Of a stretch of DNA of 64,000 nt, positions 50,882-60,659 are shown piece by piece. This stretch comes from Gammaproteobacteria bacterium (lineage in GTDB: Bacteria > Pseudomonadota > Gammaproteobacteria > Pseudomonadales > Azotimanducaceae). The notes under the pieces are model-generated. The model was not told the DNA's origin, ran no database searches, and saw nothing but the letters and a program-made list of their open reading frames with translations. Where the stretch lies: the NCBI GenBank assembly GCA_002725995.1, contig PBRQ01000051.1:25483-89482 (forward strand), given 5' to 3'. Within the stretch, counting starts at the first letter, position 1; each line of letters opens with the position of its first letter. Made by a program: the position numbers and the translations under genes.

Positions 50882-50961
50882 GTCTTCAGTAAAGATCATC
50901 TTCAGTAGAGATTACCTTCAGTAGAGATTACCTTCAGTAGAGATTACCTTCAGTAGAGATT
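50882..50961 (+). repeat. Five 16-base tandem repeats in the secA leader
   Basis: Five consecutive 16-base units based on ACCTTCAGTAGAGATT end eight bases before the secA ATG; the last three are identical and the first two diverge slightly. Each unit holds AGTAGAGA, a weak ribosome-binding-site-like stretch. No secM-like ORF is visible upstream of secA. Confidence 0.9.
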
Positions 50962-50968
50962 AGTAATC

Positions 50969-53710
50969 ATGGTTATGCCCTTCATCAGCAAGATCTTTGG
51001 CAGCAAAAACGAACGTGAACTCAAACGAATGCGCAAAATTGTCGTGCGCATCAATGCTTTCGAGGAAGAGTTTGAAAAGCTTGATGACGAAGCCATTAGC
51101 AACAAACGCTTGGAGTTCGCAAAAAGACTTGAAGCGGGGGAGACGCTCGAAGATATACTGCCAGAGGCTTTCGCCGTTGTCCGTGAGGCAGGAAAACGAA
51201 CCCTAGAGCTGCGCCTGTTTGACGTACAAATGGTTGGCGGAATTACCCTGCACGAGGGTCGCATTGCTGAGATGCGGACTGGTGAAGGTAAAACCCTGGT
51301 CGCGACACTGGCGCTATACCTCAATGCGCTGACCTCCAAAGGGGTGCACCTGGTAACCGTCAATGACTATTTGGCAAAGTGGGGGCGGCAATGGATGGGC
51401 CCAGTGTATGAGGCACTCGGCATGACAGCGGGTGTCGTCTATTCCGGGCAACCCCTTGATGAAAAAAAATCTGCCTATCGCGCCGATATCACTTACGGTA
51501 CGAACAACGAATTTGGATTTGACTACCTTCGGGACAACATGGCGTTTAGCTTGGAGGAGAAGGTCCAGAGGGAGTTGAATTACTCAATCGTGGATGAGGT
51601 GGATTCAATTCTTATTGATGAAGCACGCACACCACTCATTATTTCTGGAGGCGTTGAGAACACTTCTGATGTGTATAAGGCCATCAACCTGATCGTACCT
51701 CAGCTAGTACCGCAGGTGAAAACACCAGAGGATATTGCCAACGAGATAGAACCTCCCGGAGACTATTTCGTCGATGAAAAACAGCGCGATGTTGAGTTGA
51801 CAGAAGAAGGTCACCAGAAGGTTGAAGAACTGCTCGTCAAAAAGGGTCTGCTTCAGGAAGGGGAGAGCCTTTACGGAACTTCGAACCTCACCTTGTTGCA
51901 CCATGTTCACTCCTCATTGAAGGCGCATTGCCTGTTCCAGAATGATGTTGACTATATTGTTCAAGACAATGAAATCGTTATTGTTGATGAGCATACCGGT
52001 CGAACCATGCCTGGCAGACGATGGTCTGGTGGGATACATCAGGCCATCGAGGCAAAGGAAAAAGTAACCATCACCAACGAAAGTCAGACACTGGCATCTA
52101 CGACTTTCCAGAACTATTTTCGAATTTACAGCAAACTTGCAGGAATGACGGGTACTGCTGACACGGAAGCATTTGAATTCAGACAAATCTACGGGCTTGA
52201 TGTGGTGGTAATCCCAACAAACCTGCCTATGGTTCGTGACGATCTGAATGATCTCATTTTCATGACTCAGGAAGAAAAGTATGACGCCATTGTCGAAGAG
52301 ATCACCACATGTCTCGAGAAGAATGCACCGGTCCTGGTAGGCACCGCGTCCATTGAGTCCTCTGAACTGCTGTCAAACCTACTTAACAAAAAGAAGATTA
52401 AACACAATGTGTTGAATGCCAAGTTTCATGAGCGGGAGGCAGAAATCATTGCCCAGGCTGGTCGGCCTGGAAGTTTGACAATCGCCACAAATATGGCAGG
52501 TAGAGGAACAGACATCATCCTGGGAGGAAGCTGGGAGGCTGAGATTGCGGAGCTTGAGAATGTGGATGATGCGAAGATAAACAGTATCAAGGCTGATTGG
52601 GAAAAAAGGCACGAGCAGGTAATTCAGGCAGGTGGTCTGCATGTCGTGGGTACTGAAAGACACGAAAGTCGGCGGATAGATAACCAGCTAAGAGGCCGAT
52701 CTGGCAGACAGGGTGATCCGGGATATTCACGTTTTTATTTGTCCCTTGAAGACAACCTGATGCGAATATTTGCCTCGGACCGGGTTAGAGGGTTGATGCA
52801 GTCTCTTGGTATGGAGAAAGGTGAAGCCATAGAGCACAAAATGGTCACCAACGCTATAGAGAAGGCGCAGCGCAAGGTTGAAGGTAGAAACTTCGATATT
52901 CGCAAGCAGTTATTGGAGTATGATGACGTCGCAAATGATCAGCGACAAATGGTCTATGGTCAGCGCAAGGAACTGATGGAAACAGACGATATCTCCGAAA
53001 CGATCAGCGTATTGTGGGAAGACGTTATCGATCAGGTCATTGATGGCTATATTCCGCCACAGAGCCTTGAAGAACAATGGGGTATTTCCGGGTTGGAGCA
53101 GGCCCTGCATACTGAATTTGGCGTGAGTTTACCCCTGCAAAAGTGGTTGGATGAAGATGAAACTCTGCATGAGGAAACTCTGAGAGAAAAAATTAGTGGT
53201 GAAGTCCGTGGCACCTATGAGGAGAAGGAGAAGCTGATTGGACCAGACATTCGCATGTTTGAAAAGCGCATCATGTTGGATATTGTCGATTCCTTATGGA
53301 AAGAGCACCTTGCTGCAATGGACTATTTGCGCCAGGGAATTCACCTTCGTGCATATGCTCAGAAACAGCCAAAGCAGGAATACAAGCGAGAAGCCTTCGA
53401 GTTGTTTGAAGACCTGCTTAACAATGTAAAGCTTGAAGTTATTCGGTTTCTTTCCAGAGTTCAGTTTCAAGCTTCCGAAGATGTTGAAGAAATGGACCGA
53501 AAGCGAAGGGAGGCAGCGGCAAAAAGCAAGCTAAACTTCCAAAAGGACAATAGCGGTTCAATGGGTGGCCCTGTGAGTGAACCTGAAAAATCGGATAGTG
53601 GCGGCTCACAGACCCCATTCGTTAGGCGTGATCGGAAAGTTGGCAGAAATGAGCCATGCCCTTGTGGTTCCGGAAAGAAGTACAAGACATGTCATGGAAA
53701 CCTTGCCTGA
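50969..53710 (+). CDS. secA: Protein translocase ATPase SecA
   Basis: Motor that pushes preproteins through SecYEG. Walker A MRTGEGKT is at 102-109, [15 protein letters not shown] follows near 210, and [13 protein letters not shown] in NBD2 near 510. The C-terminal zinc motif [13 protein letters not shown] (C897, C899, C908, H909) binds SecB. 913 residues. ATG 50975 is an equally plausible start two codons in. The stop overlaps the argJ start (TGATG). Confidence 0.97.
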   Translation: MVMPFISKIFGSKNERELKRMRKIVVRINAFEEEFEKLDDEAISNKRLEFAKRLEAGETLEDILPEAFAVVREAGKRTLELRLFDVQMVGGITLHEGRIAEMRTGEGKTLVATLALYLNALTSKGVHLVTVNDYLAKWGRQWMGPVYEALGMTAGVVYSGQPLDEKKSAYRADITYGTNNEFGFDYLRDNMAFSLEEKVQRELNYSIVDEVDSILIDEARTPLIISGGVENTSDVYKAINLIVPQLVPQVKTPEDIANEIEPPGDYFVDEKQRDVELTEEGHQKVEELLVKKGLLQEGESLYGTSNLTLLHHVHSSLKAHCLFQNDVDYIVQDNEIVIVDEHTGRTMPGRRWSGGIHQAIEAKEKVTITNESQTLASTTFQNYFRIYSKLAGMTGTADTEAFEFRQIYGLDVVVIPTNLPMVRDDLNDLIFMTQEEKYDAIVEEITTCLEKNAPVLVGTASIESSELLSNLLNKKKIKHNVLNAKFHEREAEIIAQAGRPGSLTIATNMAGRGTDIILGGSWEAEIAELENVDDAKINSIKADWEKRHEQVIQAGGLHVVGTERHESRRIDNQLRGRSGRQGDPGYSRFYLSLEDNLMRIFASDRVRGLMQSLGMEKGEAIEHKMVTNAIEKAQRKVEGRNFDIRKQLLEYDDVANDQRQMVYGQRKELMETDDISETISVLWEDVIDQVIDGYIPPQSLEEQWGISGLEQALHTEFGVSLPLQKWLDEDETLHEETLREKISGEVRGTYEEKEKLIGPDIRMFEKRIMLDIVDSLWKEHLAAMDYLRQGIHLRAYAQKQPKQEYKREAFELFEDLLNNVKLEVIRFLSRVQFQASEDVEEMDRKRREAAAKSKLNFQKDNSGSMGGPVSEPEKSDSGGSQTPFVRRDRKVGRNEPCPCGSGKKYKTCHGNLA

Positions 53711-54918
53711 TGGCTGTGGGTGAGGTCGGGTTTGATTTTTGTGTTGTTGCGGGTGCAAGAATGGTTTCTACCCCCTGCGGCATCAAATCAGGCGGCGCTC
53801 ACGATCTTGTCATGTTTGAGTTTGCCGAAGGCAGCGTTACCGCTGCTGTATATACCAAGAACCTGTTTGCAGCTGCTCCTGTCAATGTTGGAAGGAGCCA
53901 CCTCCAGCAGACATCTCCAAGATATTTTCTTATCAATAGTGGTAATGCCAATGCAGCCACCGGTGATGAAGGCATCGCCGATTCACTGACCTGCTGCAAA
54001 TCATTGTCCCAGCTAGCAGGCGTCAGAACTGAAGAGGTAATCCCATTTTCAACAGGGGTAATAGGGGAACGATTACCCGTGTCGCGGATTACGGATGCAT
54101 TGCAGGATATGTTGCCACACCTCAGTGAGAGTAACTGGCTTGAGGCGGCACGAGGAATTATGACAACAGATACTCGCCCTAAAATCGTGTCCCGGCAAAC
54201 GGAGATTCTTGGCGAGGAGATCACCATCACGGGTATCGCAAAAGGGTCCGGGATGATCCAGCCGAATATGGCCACGATGTTGTCCTATATCGCTACCGAT
54301 GCTTTGCTCAGCCAGCAGACTGTGCAGGATATGTTAGTCAAGGCTACCGCCAGGTCATTCAATAGAATCACAGTTGATAGCGACACTTCCACTAACGATT
54401 CTTGTATGTTGACCGCGACGGGTGCATCAGGGGTCGATATCGATAAGGAGCCTTCCGCAGGGGGGGTGTTCTATGAAGCGCTGGAAGAACTGATGATTGA
54501 GTTGGCACAGGGAATCATTCGTGATGCTGAGGGAGCAACGAAATTTGTTGAGGTGCGAGTGATCAATGGAAGTGTTGAAAAGGATTGCCTAAACATAGCC
54601 TATGCCATCGCCAATTCACCCTTGATGAAAACAGCCATATTCGCAAGCGATGCTAATTGGGGTCGAATCGTGATGGCAATCGGTAAAGCCGATGCTGATA
54701 TTGATGTTTCGAAGCTGGATGTCTATATCGGTGATGTGCAGCTAATGAGCAAAGGCGGGAAGGCATCGGATTATGAAGAATCCATGGGTGCTAACGCCAT
54801 GTCCGGAGAAGAGATCAGCATTACAGTAGACCTGAATGCCGGTGACTTCAGTGAGACAGTATGGACCAGCGATCTCTCTCACGAGTATGTGCGCATAAAT
54901 GCCGAGTATCGCACTTGA
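53710..54918 (+). CDS. argJ: Glutamate N-acetyltransferase/amino-acid acetyltransferase ArgJ
   Basis: Arginine-pathway enzyme that recycles the acetyl group from N-acetylornithine to glutamate. It is self-cleaved before the nucleophile Thr189 in MATML, preceded by KGSGMIQPN. The C-terminal FASDANWGRIVMAIG motif is present. ATG 53710 overlaps the secA stop and gives 402 residues; the frame extends 54 bases into secA but without need. The secA-argJ pair is typical of Pseudomonas-like genomes. Confidence 0.95.
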   Translation: MAVGEVGFDFCVVAGARMVSTPCGIKSGGAHDLVMFEFAEGSVTAAVYTKNLFAAAPVNVGRSHLQQTSPRYFLINSGNANAATGDEGIADSLTCCKSLSQLAGVRTEEVIPFSTGVIGERLPVSRITDALQDMLPHLSESNWLEAARGIMTTDTRPKIVSRQTEILGEEITITGIAKGSGMIQPNMATMLSYIATDALLSQQTVQDMLVKATARSFNRITVDSDTSTNDSCMLTATGASGVDIDKEPSAGGVFYEALEELMIELAQGIIRDAEGATKFVEVRVINGSVEKDCLNIAYAIANSPLMKTAIFASDANWGRIVMAIGKADADIDVSKLDVYIGDVQLMSKGGKASDYEESMGANAMSGEEISITVDLNAGDFSETVWTSDLSHEYVRINAEYRT

Positions 54919-54957
54919 CACAAAGGTAGGTTCACCCTGCAGGTCCAGAACAAACCC

Positions 54958-55080
54958 CGTCACCCTCGATCAATCCCCGTCGCCCTCGAGCAATCCCCGT
55001 CACTCTGAGCGCAGTCGAAGGGTCTCGCTTTTGTGATTTTGGACAGCGTAGATTTCTCCACTACGGTCGAAATGGGCTAG
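54958..55080. repeat. Short tandem and palindromic repeats between argJ and yacG
   Basis: A 20-base unit CCCCGTCACCCTCGATCAAT is repeated as CCCCGTCGCCCTCGAGCAAT and then runs into CCCCGTCACTCTGAGCGCAG, followed by TCGAAGGGTCTCG. The piece TCACTCTGAGCGCAGTCGAA resembles dispersed palindromic repeats seen in many bacterial intergenic regions. A second element, GATTTCTCCACTACGGTCG then AAATGG (55051 onward), looks like a related inverted type. No gene is visible in this 187-base gap. Confidence 0.65.
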
Positions 55081-55105
55081 GGTTTCCCCACTGTTCCCTC
55101 GGCAG

Positions 55106-55297
55106 CTAACCCCGATCCAGGTCTGATGAAGTAACATCATCATGTTCGGCATCAGCCGGAATAGACCGCTTGCCGTCCGCCCATTCTCCCAGATCAATCA
55201 GGCGGCAACGGTCCGAACAAAAAGGTCTGTGGGTACTCGATGCAATCCATGCGACTGCTTTCTTGCATATTGGACATTTTACAATGACGTCAGCCAT
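55106..55297 (-). CDS. yacG: DNA gyrase inhibitor YacG (zinc finger)
   Basis: 63-residue zinc protein that binds GyrB and blocks DNA binding in E. coli. The four cysteines are in CPICKKAV and [14 protein letters not shown]. The frame is open far upstream inside coaE, but the usual start [13 protein letters not shown] is at 55297, overlapping the coaE stop by eight bases. Confidence 0.92.
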   Translation of the reverse strand: MADVIVKCPICKKAVAWIASSTHRPFCSDRCRLIDLGEWADGKRSIPADAEHDDVTSSDLDRG

Positions 55298-55892
55298 GGT
55301 TTGCTGCCAAGGAAAGGTAAGATGAATGGAGGTTTTCCACCTTGGGCTGAAGATTCTCAAGGGGGCCATCATTAACGATAACGTCATCTGCCCAGTCGAG
55401 TCGCTGTTGTCTTGTCGGCTGGGATCTGAGAATTGCCTTGATCTGCTCGACACTATTATTGTCACGGCTGACGGCGCGGCTTATTTGCTGTTCCTCCGGC
55501 GCGTCAACAAGCAACATTCTGTTGATCATTGGCGAGCGTCCAGCGCCCGCCGACAGTACAAGAATGGAGTAATCGGAGGCCGCGGTCTCAACGATCTGCT
55601 GCAGCTGCTGGACAATGGGTCCATGGGTCTGACGCTCAAGCCACTTGCGTTCTTCATCATTGCTAAAAACAATTTCTCGTAACCTCGCCCGGTCAATGTT
55701 GCCATCGTCGAGCAATACGGTTCTACCAAACCTTTCCCTTATAGCTTGATGTGCCGGCTTTCCGGGTTCTACTATGACTCGCGAAACAACATCCGCGTCA
55801 GCGATGACGATACCGAGTTCTGCAAATCCATCCGACACACTGGTTTTGCCGCTACCTATCCCACCCGTCAGGCCTACTACAAATTTTGTCAT
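55290..55892 (-). CDS. coaE: Dephospho-CoA kinase CoaE, atypical central motif
   Basis: Last enzyme of coenzyme A synthesis. Walker A GGIGSGKT is at 10-17, then [11 protein letters not shown] and RARLREIVF, and the C-terminal ADDVIVNDG. The conserved Pro-Leu-Leu-x-Glu segment in the middle is replaced by [10 protein letters not shown] (about residue 113-122). 200 residues. The flanks fit CoaE well and the gene sits in the conserved yacG-coaE-pilD block. Confidence 0.92.
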   Translation of the reverse strand: MTKFVVGLTGGIGSGKTSVSDGFAELGIVIADADVVSRVIVEPGKPAHQAIRERFGRTVLLDDGNIDRARLREIVFSNDEERKWLERQTHGPIVQQLQQIVETAASDYSILVLSAGAGRSPMINRMLLVDAPEEQQISRAVSRDNNSVEQIKAILRSQPTRQQRLDWADDVIVNDGPLENLQPKVENLHSSYLSLAANHG

Positions 55893-56744
55893 CTAAAGGC
55901 CTGTAAACTGCAGGTAAGACCGGGTTATCTGCTCTCCCCATATTAGTGCAATCCAACCTGCAACCGCGAGGCAGGGGCCGAATGAAAGTGGCTTCGCTTT
56001 GTCCCGGCCAAAACCAATAAGAATGCCACCGATCACGGTACCAGCCAGTGACGAGAGAATAATAATGAGAGGAATCAATTGCCAGCCCAGCCAGGCCCCC
56101 AGCATGGCGAGGAGTTTGAAGTCGCCATACCCCATACCATCCTTGCCTGTGACCAATTTGAAGATATGAAATACAGACCATAGACTGAGGTATCCCAGGC
56201 AGGCACCAATAAAGGCGTCCTGTAGATTCGTTATGAGACCGAAGTAGTTGACCACGAGGCCAAGCCACATCAGGGGCAAGGTAATATCGTCTGGTAGCAG
56301 CTGCGTATCGTAATCAATTAGAGATAGTGCAATCAGAGCCCAGGTAAGGACGCAGGCCCAGAGGCATACCGGGGTGGGGCCAAAGACCATGATGATGGCT
56401 ACAGTCAAAATACCGGTCAACAGTTCTACTGCGGGGTACCGCCAGGATATGGATGCATCGCAGTGGGCGCATTTTCCCTTGAGAAAAATATAGCTCAGTA
56501 TCGGGATGTTTTCCCAGGGTTTGATATCATTTTGACAACTGGGGCAATGTGAATTCGGCCAAACAAGATTAAAAACACGGTCTATAGGTTGCACTTTATT
56601 GCCAAGTATTTCATTGGCCTGCTGTTTCCAATCCTCCTCGATCATCAAGGGAAGACGATAAACAACAACATTGAGAAAACTGCCGATGATAGAGCCAAAC
56701 ATAAATGCAATGCCGGCTACGGCGGCAGGAAACTCATCCTGCAT
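55893..56744 (-). CDS. pilD: Type IV prepilin peptidase/N-methyltransferase PilD
   Basis: Polytopic aspartic protease (A24) that cleaves prepilin leaders and methylates the new N-terminus. The zinc cysteines are C67, C70, C92 and C95, needed for the methylase part. The catalytic aspartates are in SLIDYD (144/146) and GYGDFK (208). 283 residues. It directly precedes coaE on the same strand. Confidence 0.96.
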   Translation of the reverse strand: MQDEFPAAVAGIAFMFGSIIGSFLNVVVYRLPLMIEEDWKQQANEILGNKVQPIDRVFNLVWPNSHCPSCQNDIKPWENIPILSYIFLKGKCAHCDASISWRYPAVELLTGILTVAIIMVFGPTPVCLWACVLTWALIALSLIDYDTQLLPDDITLPLMWLGLVVNYFGLITNLQDAFIGACLGYLSLWSVFHIFKLVTGKDGMGYGDFKLLAMLGAWLGWQLIPLIIILSSLAGTVIGGILIGFGRDKAKPLSFGPCLAVAGWIALIWGEQITRSYLQFTGL

Positions 56745-56775
56745 GAAAGAAAGATATTGGACAAAAGGATCTATC

Positions 56776-58005
56776 TTAATGTTCGCCGCCTATGGCGTCT
56801 CCCATGGAGAAGATAGGCAGGTACATGGCGATAATCAGGCCACCAATTACGACGCCTAGGAATGACATGATGATGGGTTCCATCAGACTGGTAAGCCCCT
56901 CTACAGCATTATCAACCAACTCTTCGTAATAGGTTGCCGCCTTATCGAGCATGGCATCAAGTGCACCAGATTCTTCGCCAATGGCAACCATCTGAATGAC
57001 CATATTTGGGAAAACCTCAGTCTGCTTCATGGAATAGTTCAACTGAGTACCGCTGGACACATCATCCTTGATTTGCAGAATGGCTTCCTTGTACACGATG
57101 TTACCAGCGGCACCAGATACAGACTCGAGTGCGTCTACCAAAGGAACACCAGCTGCAAAAGTGGTAGATAAGGTTCTGGCGAATCTAGCTATACAGGATT
57201 TGTCGAGGATGTCACCAAGCACCGGCAGCTTTAACATCAGCCTTTCCTGCCCATCCTGTATTTTTACGGATCGTTTGTGAGCCTGCTTGTAGGCCGTCAG
57301 AATTGCACCGATAACCGCGATGATGATAAACCACCATTCAGTCATGAAACGGGACATGTTAACGACCATCTGCGTAAATTCAGGTAGCTCTGCCCCGAAA
57401 CCGGCAAATATTTCCTCGAACTGGGGCACAACCTTTATCAGAAGGATGCCGGAAACGATGCTCGCTATCACCAGGATGGAAATGGGGTAGTTCATGGCAC
57501 TCTTAATCTTGGCCTTGGTTGCCTCTGTTTTTTCCTTGTAGTCTGCGACTCGGGCCAGCATGGTCTCCAGGGTACCGGACTGCTCGCCTGCCTCGACCAG
57601 GTTACAAAAAAGTTCATCGAAATACTCAGGAGGCTGGTTGGATATCGCGTTTGCAAACGAATTACCAGCAGATACATCATCCCTGATCTTTAGAATCAGG
57701 TCTTTCATCATGGGGTTGTCCATGCCGTCAGCAACAATCTCAAAGGACTGAACCAGGGGTACACCCGCTTTCATCATGGTCGCAAGTTGCCGGGTGAAGA
57801 GAGCGATGTCTCCCGGCGTTACTTTCGCACCCAAACCAGCTAGGCTGAACCCACCACTTTTCTTTTTTACGGTCTTTGGATTAATTCCCTTCTTGCGCAG
57901 TTCAGCCTTTGCGACGTTGGCGTTCCTGCTTGTTATCTCGCCTTTAGTTTTGCGACCGGACTTGTCTTTCCCTTCCCACGCAAAAACCTGGTTCTCTGCT
58001 GCCAT
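56776..58005 (-). CDS. pilC: Type IV pilus inner-membrane platform protein PilC
   Basis: Platform protein that couples PilB rotation to pilin insertion. Two GspF-like domains (about 70-195 and 275-398) and three transmembrane segments are visible. Typical motifs are FTRQLATMMKAGVPLVQSF and RFARTLSTTFAAGVPLVDAL. 409 residues. It lies 13 bases after pilB. Confidence 0.96.
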   Translation of the reverse strand: MAAENQVFAWEGKDKSGRKTKGEITSRNANVAKAELRKKGINPKTVKKKSGGFSLAGLGAKVTPGDIALFTRQLATMMKAGVPLVQSFEIVADGMDNPMMKDLILKIRDDVSAGNSFANAISNQPPEYFDELFCNLVEAGEQSGTLETMLARVADYKEKTEATKAKIKSAMNYPISILVIASIVSGILLIKVVPQFEEIFAGFGAELPEFTQMVVNMSRFMTEWWFIIIAVIGAILTAYKQAHKRSVKIQDGQERLMLKLPVLGDILDKSCIARFARTLSTTFAAGVPLVDALESVSGAAGNIVYKEAILQIKDDVSSGTQLNYSMKQTEVFPNMVIQMVAIGEESGALDAMLDKAATYYEELVDNAVEGLTSLMEPIIMSFLGVVIGGLIIAMYLPIFSMGDAIGGEH

Positions 58006-58018
58006 TGGTTAACCCTGC

Positions 58019-59737
58019 CTAGTGTCCACTGGTTACGCGGTTGATCTCCTCGAGGCCAGTTGCGCCTGATATTACCTTGCGCAGACCGGATTCGTAGATA
58101 GTGCCAAATCCTTCCCGTGTACTAACCTCACCTATCTCGATGGCATTGCCATCCTCCATGATAATCTTCTGGATTTCCTTGGTTACTCTCATAACCTCGT
58201 AAATGCCAACACGGCCTTTGTATCCGGAAGAACATTTACCGCAGCCATTAGGGACAAAGACGTCAAAGGGTGTCGCTAACTGTTCTTCCGTAAACCCTTC
58301 TTCGATAAGAGCAGTCTTGGGGACGTCCATTTTTTCTTTGCAGTCACACAGCCGCCTAGCCAGACGCTGTGCGACGATCAGGTTAACCGAGGTGGCAAGG
58401 TTAAATGCCGCCACACCCATATTGCGCAGTCGGGTCAGGGTCTCAGGGGCATTGTTTGTGTGCAGCGTGGACATAACCATGTGGCCGGTTTGTGCAGCTT
58501 TTACTGAGATTGATGCAGTTTCAAGGTCTCGAATCTCCCCTACCATAATTATGTCAGGGTCCTGCCGCAGGAAAGCTCTCAGTGCCTCCGAGAAGTCGAG
58601 GCCAACCTTTGCATTGACGGGACACTGGTTGATTCCTTCCAGGTTGATTTCAACCGGATCCTCAGCCGTTGAAATATTTAGTTCCGGCGTATTCAGGATA
58701 TTCAAACCGGTATACAGGGATACGGTCTTGCCTGATCCGGTTGGACCGGTGACCAGGAACATACCCTGGGGCTTGTACAGGGCATCCATATACAGCTCTT
58801 TCTGGTCGTCCTCATAGCCGAGGGCGTCAATCCCCATCTTGGCTGAACTTGCGTCCAGAATCCTGAGTACCAGTTTCTCGCCAAAGAGTACCGGAAGTGT
58901 GTTGACGCGAAAATCAATGGATTTGGATTTGGAAATCTTCAGCTTGATACGACCATCCTGGGGAACCCGCCGCTCTGAAATGTCCATCTGAGACATGACT
59001 TTCAGACGTGCGGAAATCCGTGGGCTAAGATTAACGGGTGGCCTTGCAACCTCGTGCAGGACACCGTCAGTCCGAAATCGTACTCGATAAGCCTTTTCGA
59101 ACGGCTCAAAATGGAGGTCAGAGGAACCACCCTTGATCGCGTCCATCAACATCTTATTAATGAAACGTACTACCGGAGTATCGTCGGCTACAGAACCTTC
59201 GTCTACATCATCCGGGCCGCCTTCTTCTTCGTCCACCGTCTCCAGGTCCAGGTCAATGTCATCATTACCCAGATCACTAAGACCATCACCTTCCTGGGAT
59301 TCCAGGTAGCTTTCGATAAAGGAACTGAGTTTGTTCTCTTCTACCAGTACTTCTTCCGTCGTAATACCGGTCTGGAACTTTATCTCATCAAGCCCCTTAC
59401 GATTTGTTGGGTCAGATACAGCGACAAAAAGTCTATTGCCCCTGTGAAATATGGGCATTGCGTGGTTTGCGCGTATGAGTTTGTCGTCAATGAGATTTTT
59501 CGGAATTGATTCAATATCAAGCGCCGCGATATCGATCAGTGGTGTGCCGAATTCCTCAGACGCGGAATTGGCGATATCCTTGGCGCTGACAAGGTCATTC
59601 TGTACCAGGTGGGTAACAAAGGGCACGCGATTTTTATTGGCCTCATCTGAAGCTTCTTTGGCGGCGGTATCTTCGAGCAAATCATCTTCAACCAGGCGTC
59701 GAGCGAGTCCGCTCAGTTGTATAGGGTTTGCAGCCAT
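58019..59737 (-). CDS. pilB: Type IV pilus extension ATPase PilB
   Basis: Hexameric ATPase that powers pilus assembly. An N-terminal MshEN-like region (1-150) and an acidic linker (150-186) precede the ATPase domain. Walker A GPTGSGKT is at 331-338, the Asp box is FLRQDPDIIMVGEIRD, and the zinc-binding cysteines are in RRLCDC and GCGKCSSGY. 572 residues. It starts the pilB-pilC-pilD operon, divergent from pilA. Confidence 0.96.
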   Translation of the reverse strand: MAANPIQLSGLARRLVEDDLLEDTAAKEASDEANKNRVPFVTHLVQNDLVSAKDIANSASEEFGTPLIDIAALDIESIPKNLIDDKLIRANHAMPIFHRGNRLFVAVSDPTNRKGLDEIKFQTGITTEEVLVEENKLSSFIESYLESQEGDGLSDLGNDDIDLDLETVDEEEGGPDDVDEGSVADDTPVVRFINKMLMDAIKGGSSDLHFEPFEKAYRVRFRTDGVLHEVARPPVNLSPRISARLKVMSQMDISERRVPQDGRIKLKISKSKSIDFRVNTLPVLFGEKLVLRILDASSAKMGIDALGYEDDQKELYMDALYKPQGMFLVTGPTGSGKTVSLYTGLNILNTPELNISTAEDPVEINLEGINQCPVNAKVGLDFSEALRAFLRQDPDIIMVGEIRDLETASISVKAAQTGHMVMSTLHTNNAPETLTRLRNMGVAAFNLATSVNLIVAQRLARRLCDCKEKMDVPKTALIEEGFTEEQLATPFDVFVPNGCGKCSSGYKGRVGIYEVMRVTKEIQKIIMEDGNAIEIGEVSTREGFGTIYESGLRKVISGATGLEEINRVTSGH

Positions 59738-59886
59738 ATTTGTCTAATCCTGATGGCAAATGAACGCATGAAGGCCTACATTACGCAGACACAGTTCACA
59801 TTGAAAGTTTACATTTCGTCCTCCCGAGTGTCGATAGGCGAATCTATTCATTATGTACTCAAAATTGAGCCGGAAACAGGCTTGGG

Positions 59887-59901
59887 TGACAATTTATGTC
59901 A
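59887..59901 (+). promoter_or_regulatory. Inverted repeat upstream of pilA, possible activator site
   Basis: TGACA and TGTCA flank a five-base spacer, about 110 bases before the -24/-12 promoter. A further TGACA lies at 59964. PilR in Pseudomonas binds TGTC-containing repeats upstream of pilA, so an enhancer role is plausible but not shown. Confidence 0.45.
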
Positions 59902-59995
59902 CTTACTGACCTGTAAAGTGTTGCAGGTGGAGGGTACAATTGACCGGTCGAGTCACATTCTTCTGACAAACAGTAATTATTAGCTAGATTCTTGG

Positions 59996-60011
59996 TGGCA
60001 TAACTATTGCG
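59996..60011 (+). promoter_or_regulatory. Sigma-54 promoter of pilA
   Basis: TGGCATAACTATTGCG fits the consensus TGGCAYRNNNNTTGCW except the last base, with the GG and GC pairs at the right distance. Transcription would begin near 60022, leaving a leader of about 68 bases. RpoN is encoded at 16609-18192. Confidence 0.8.
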
Positions 60012-60089
60012 GGAGCATGCATCAGACTGAAACAAGTATTCGACATTCATTTATCGGCAGTCTTCATTTAAAACTTAGGAGTTAGCTCT

Positions 60090-60521
60090 ATGACTAATAA
60101 ACTACAACAAGGTTTTACCTTGATTGAGTTGATGATCGTGGTTGCGATTATCGGTATTCTCGCTGCGGTTGCCTTGCCTGCTTATCAGGATTACATCAAG
60201 ACGGCCAACATGACCAAAGTAACTTCACACTACGAGGAAGCTGTGCGACTTGCACGTGCTACCTTTGTAAAAGGTAACACACAGACGGCACTCAGTCTGA
60301 CCTCCACGGTTCCAACGGATGCGGCTGGCTGGATCGCTATTTTTAATCCAGGTAGTAATTTGGCTCCCGGCGGCGGGCAGGCATTCCTAGCTGCTGGTGC
60401 GAACGACGCACTTGGTGCTGTTGGCGTGAGTGGAGATGGTGATTCAGTAACGATCATCAAGCCTGCTTATCAAGATCTCTCCGGTGCCACTTCAGCGATA
60501 TTTGGTTCTGCGGAGATGTAG
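60090..60521 (+). CDS. pilA: Type IV major pilin PilA
   Basis: Prepilin with an eight-residue leader ending in Gly8 before [17 protein letters not shown]; the mature Glu5 is present. The mature protein is about 135 residues and contains no cysteine, so the usual C-terminal disulfide loop of Pseudomonas pilins is absent. The exposed half is rich in Gly, Ala, Ser and Thr. A sigma-54 promoter lies upstream and a strong terminator downstream, which fits a highly expressed single gene. Confidence 0.93.
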   Translation: MTNKLQQGFTLIELMIVVAIIGILAAVALPAYQDYIKTANMTKVTSHYEEAVRLARATFVKGNTQTALSLTSTVPTDAAGWIAIFNPGSNLAPGGGQAFLAAGANDALGAVGVSGDGDSVTIIKPAYQDLSGATSAIFGSAEM

Positions 60522-60552
60522 TGATATTCAACTAAATTCAGTTGTTTAAGAG

Positions 60553-60584
60553 AACCGGGAGTGGCTTGCCTCTCCCGGTTTTTT
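60553..60584 (+). terminator. Rho-independent terminator of pilA
   Basis: AACCGGGAG and CTCCCGGTT form a perfect nine-pair stem with a ten-base loop, followed by TTTT. It separates pilA from the second pilin gene. Confidence 0.93.
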
Positions 60585-60659
60585 ATGGATGTTTCTTTTT
60601 TGAATTTGTAGGCTTTCGGTATACTGTATTATGGGCGGCAGTCAAGACGAGCAACATTC

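Noticed and set aside
50882..50961. CRISPR or phage attachment site before secA
   Set aside because: The 16-base units are directly tandem with no spacers and no integrase or mobile genes nearby.
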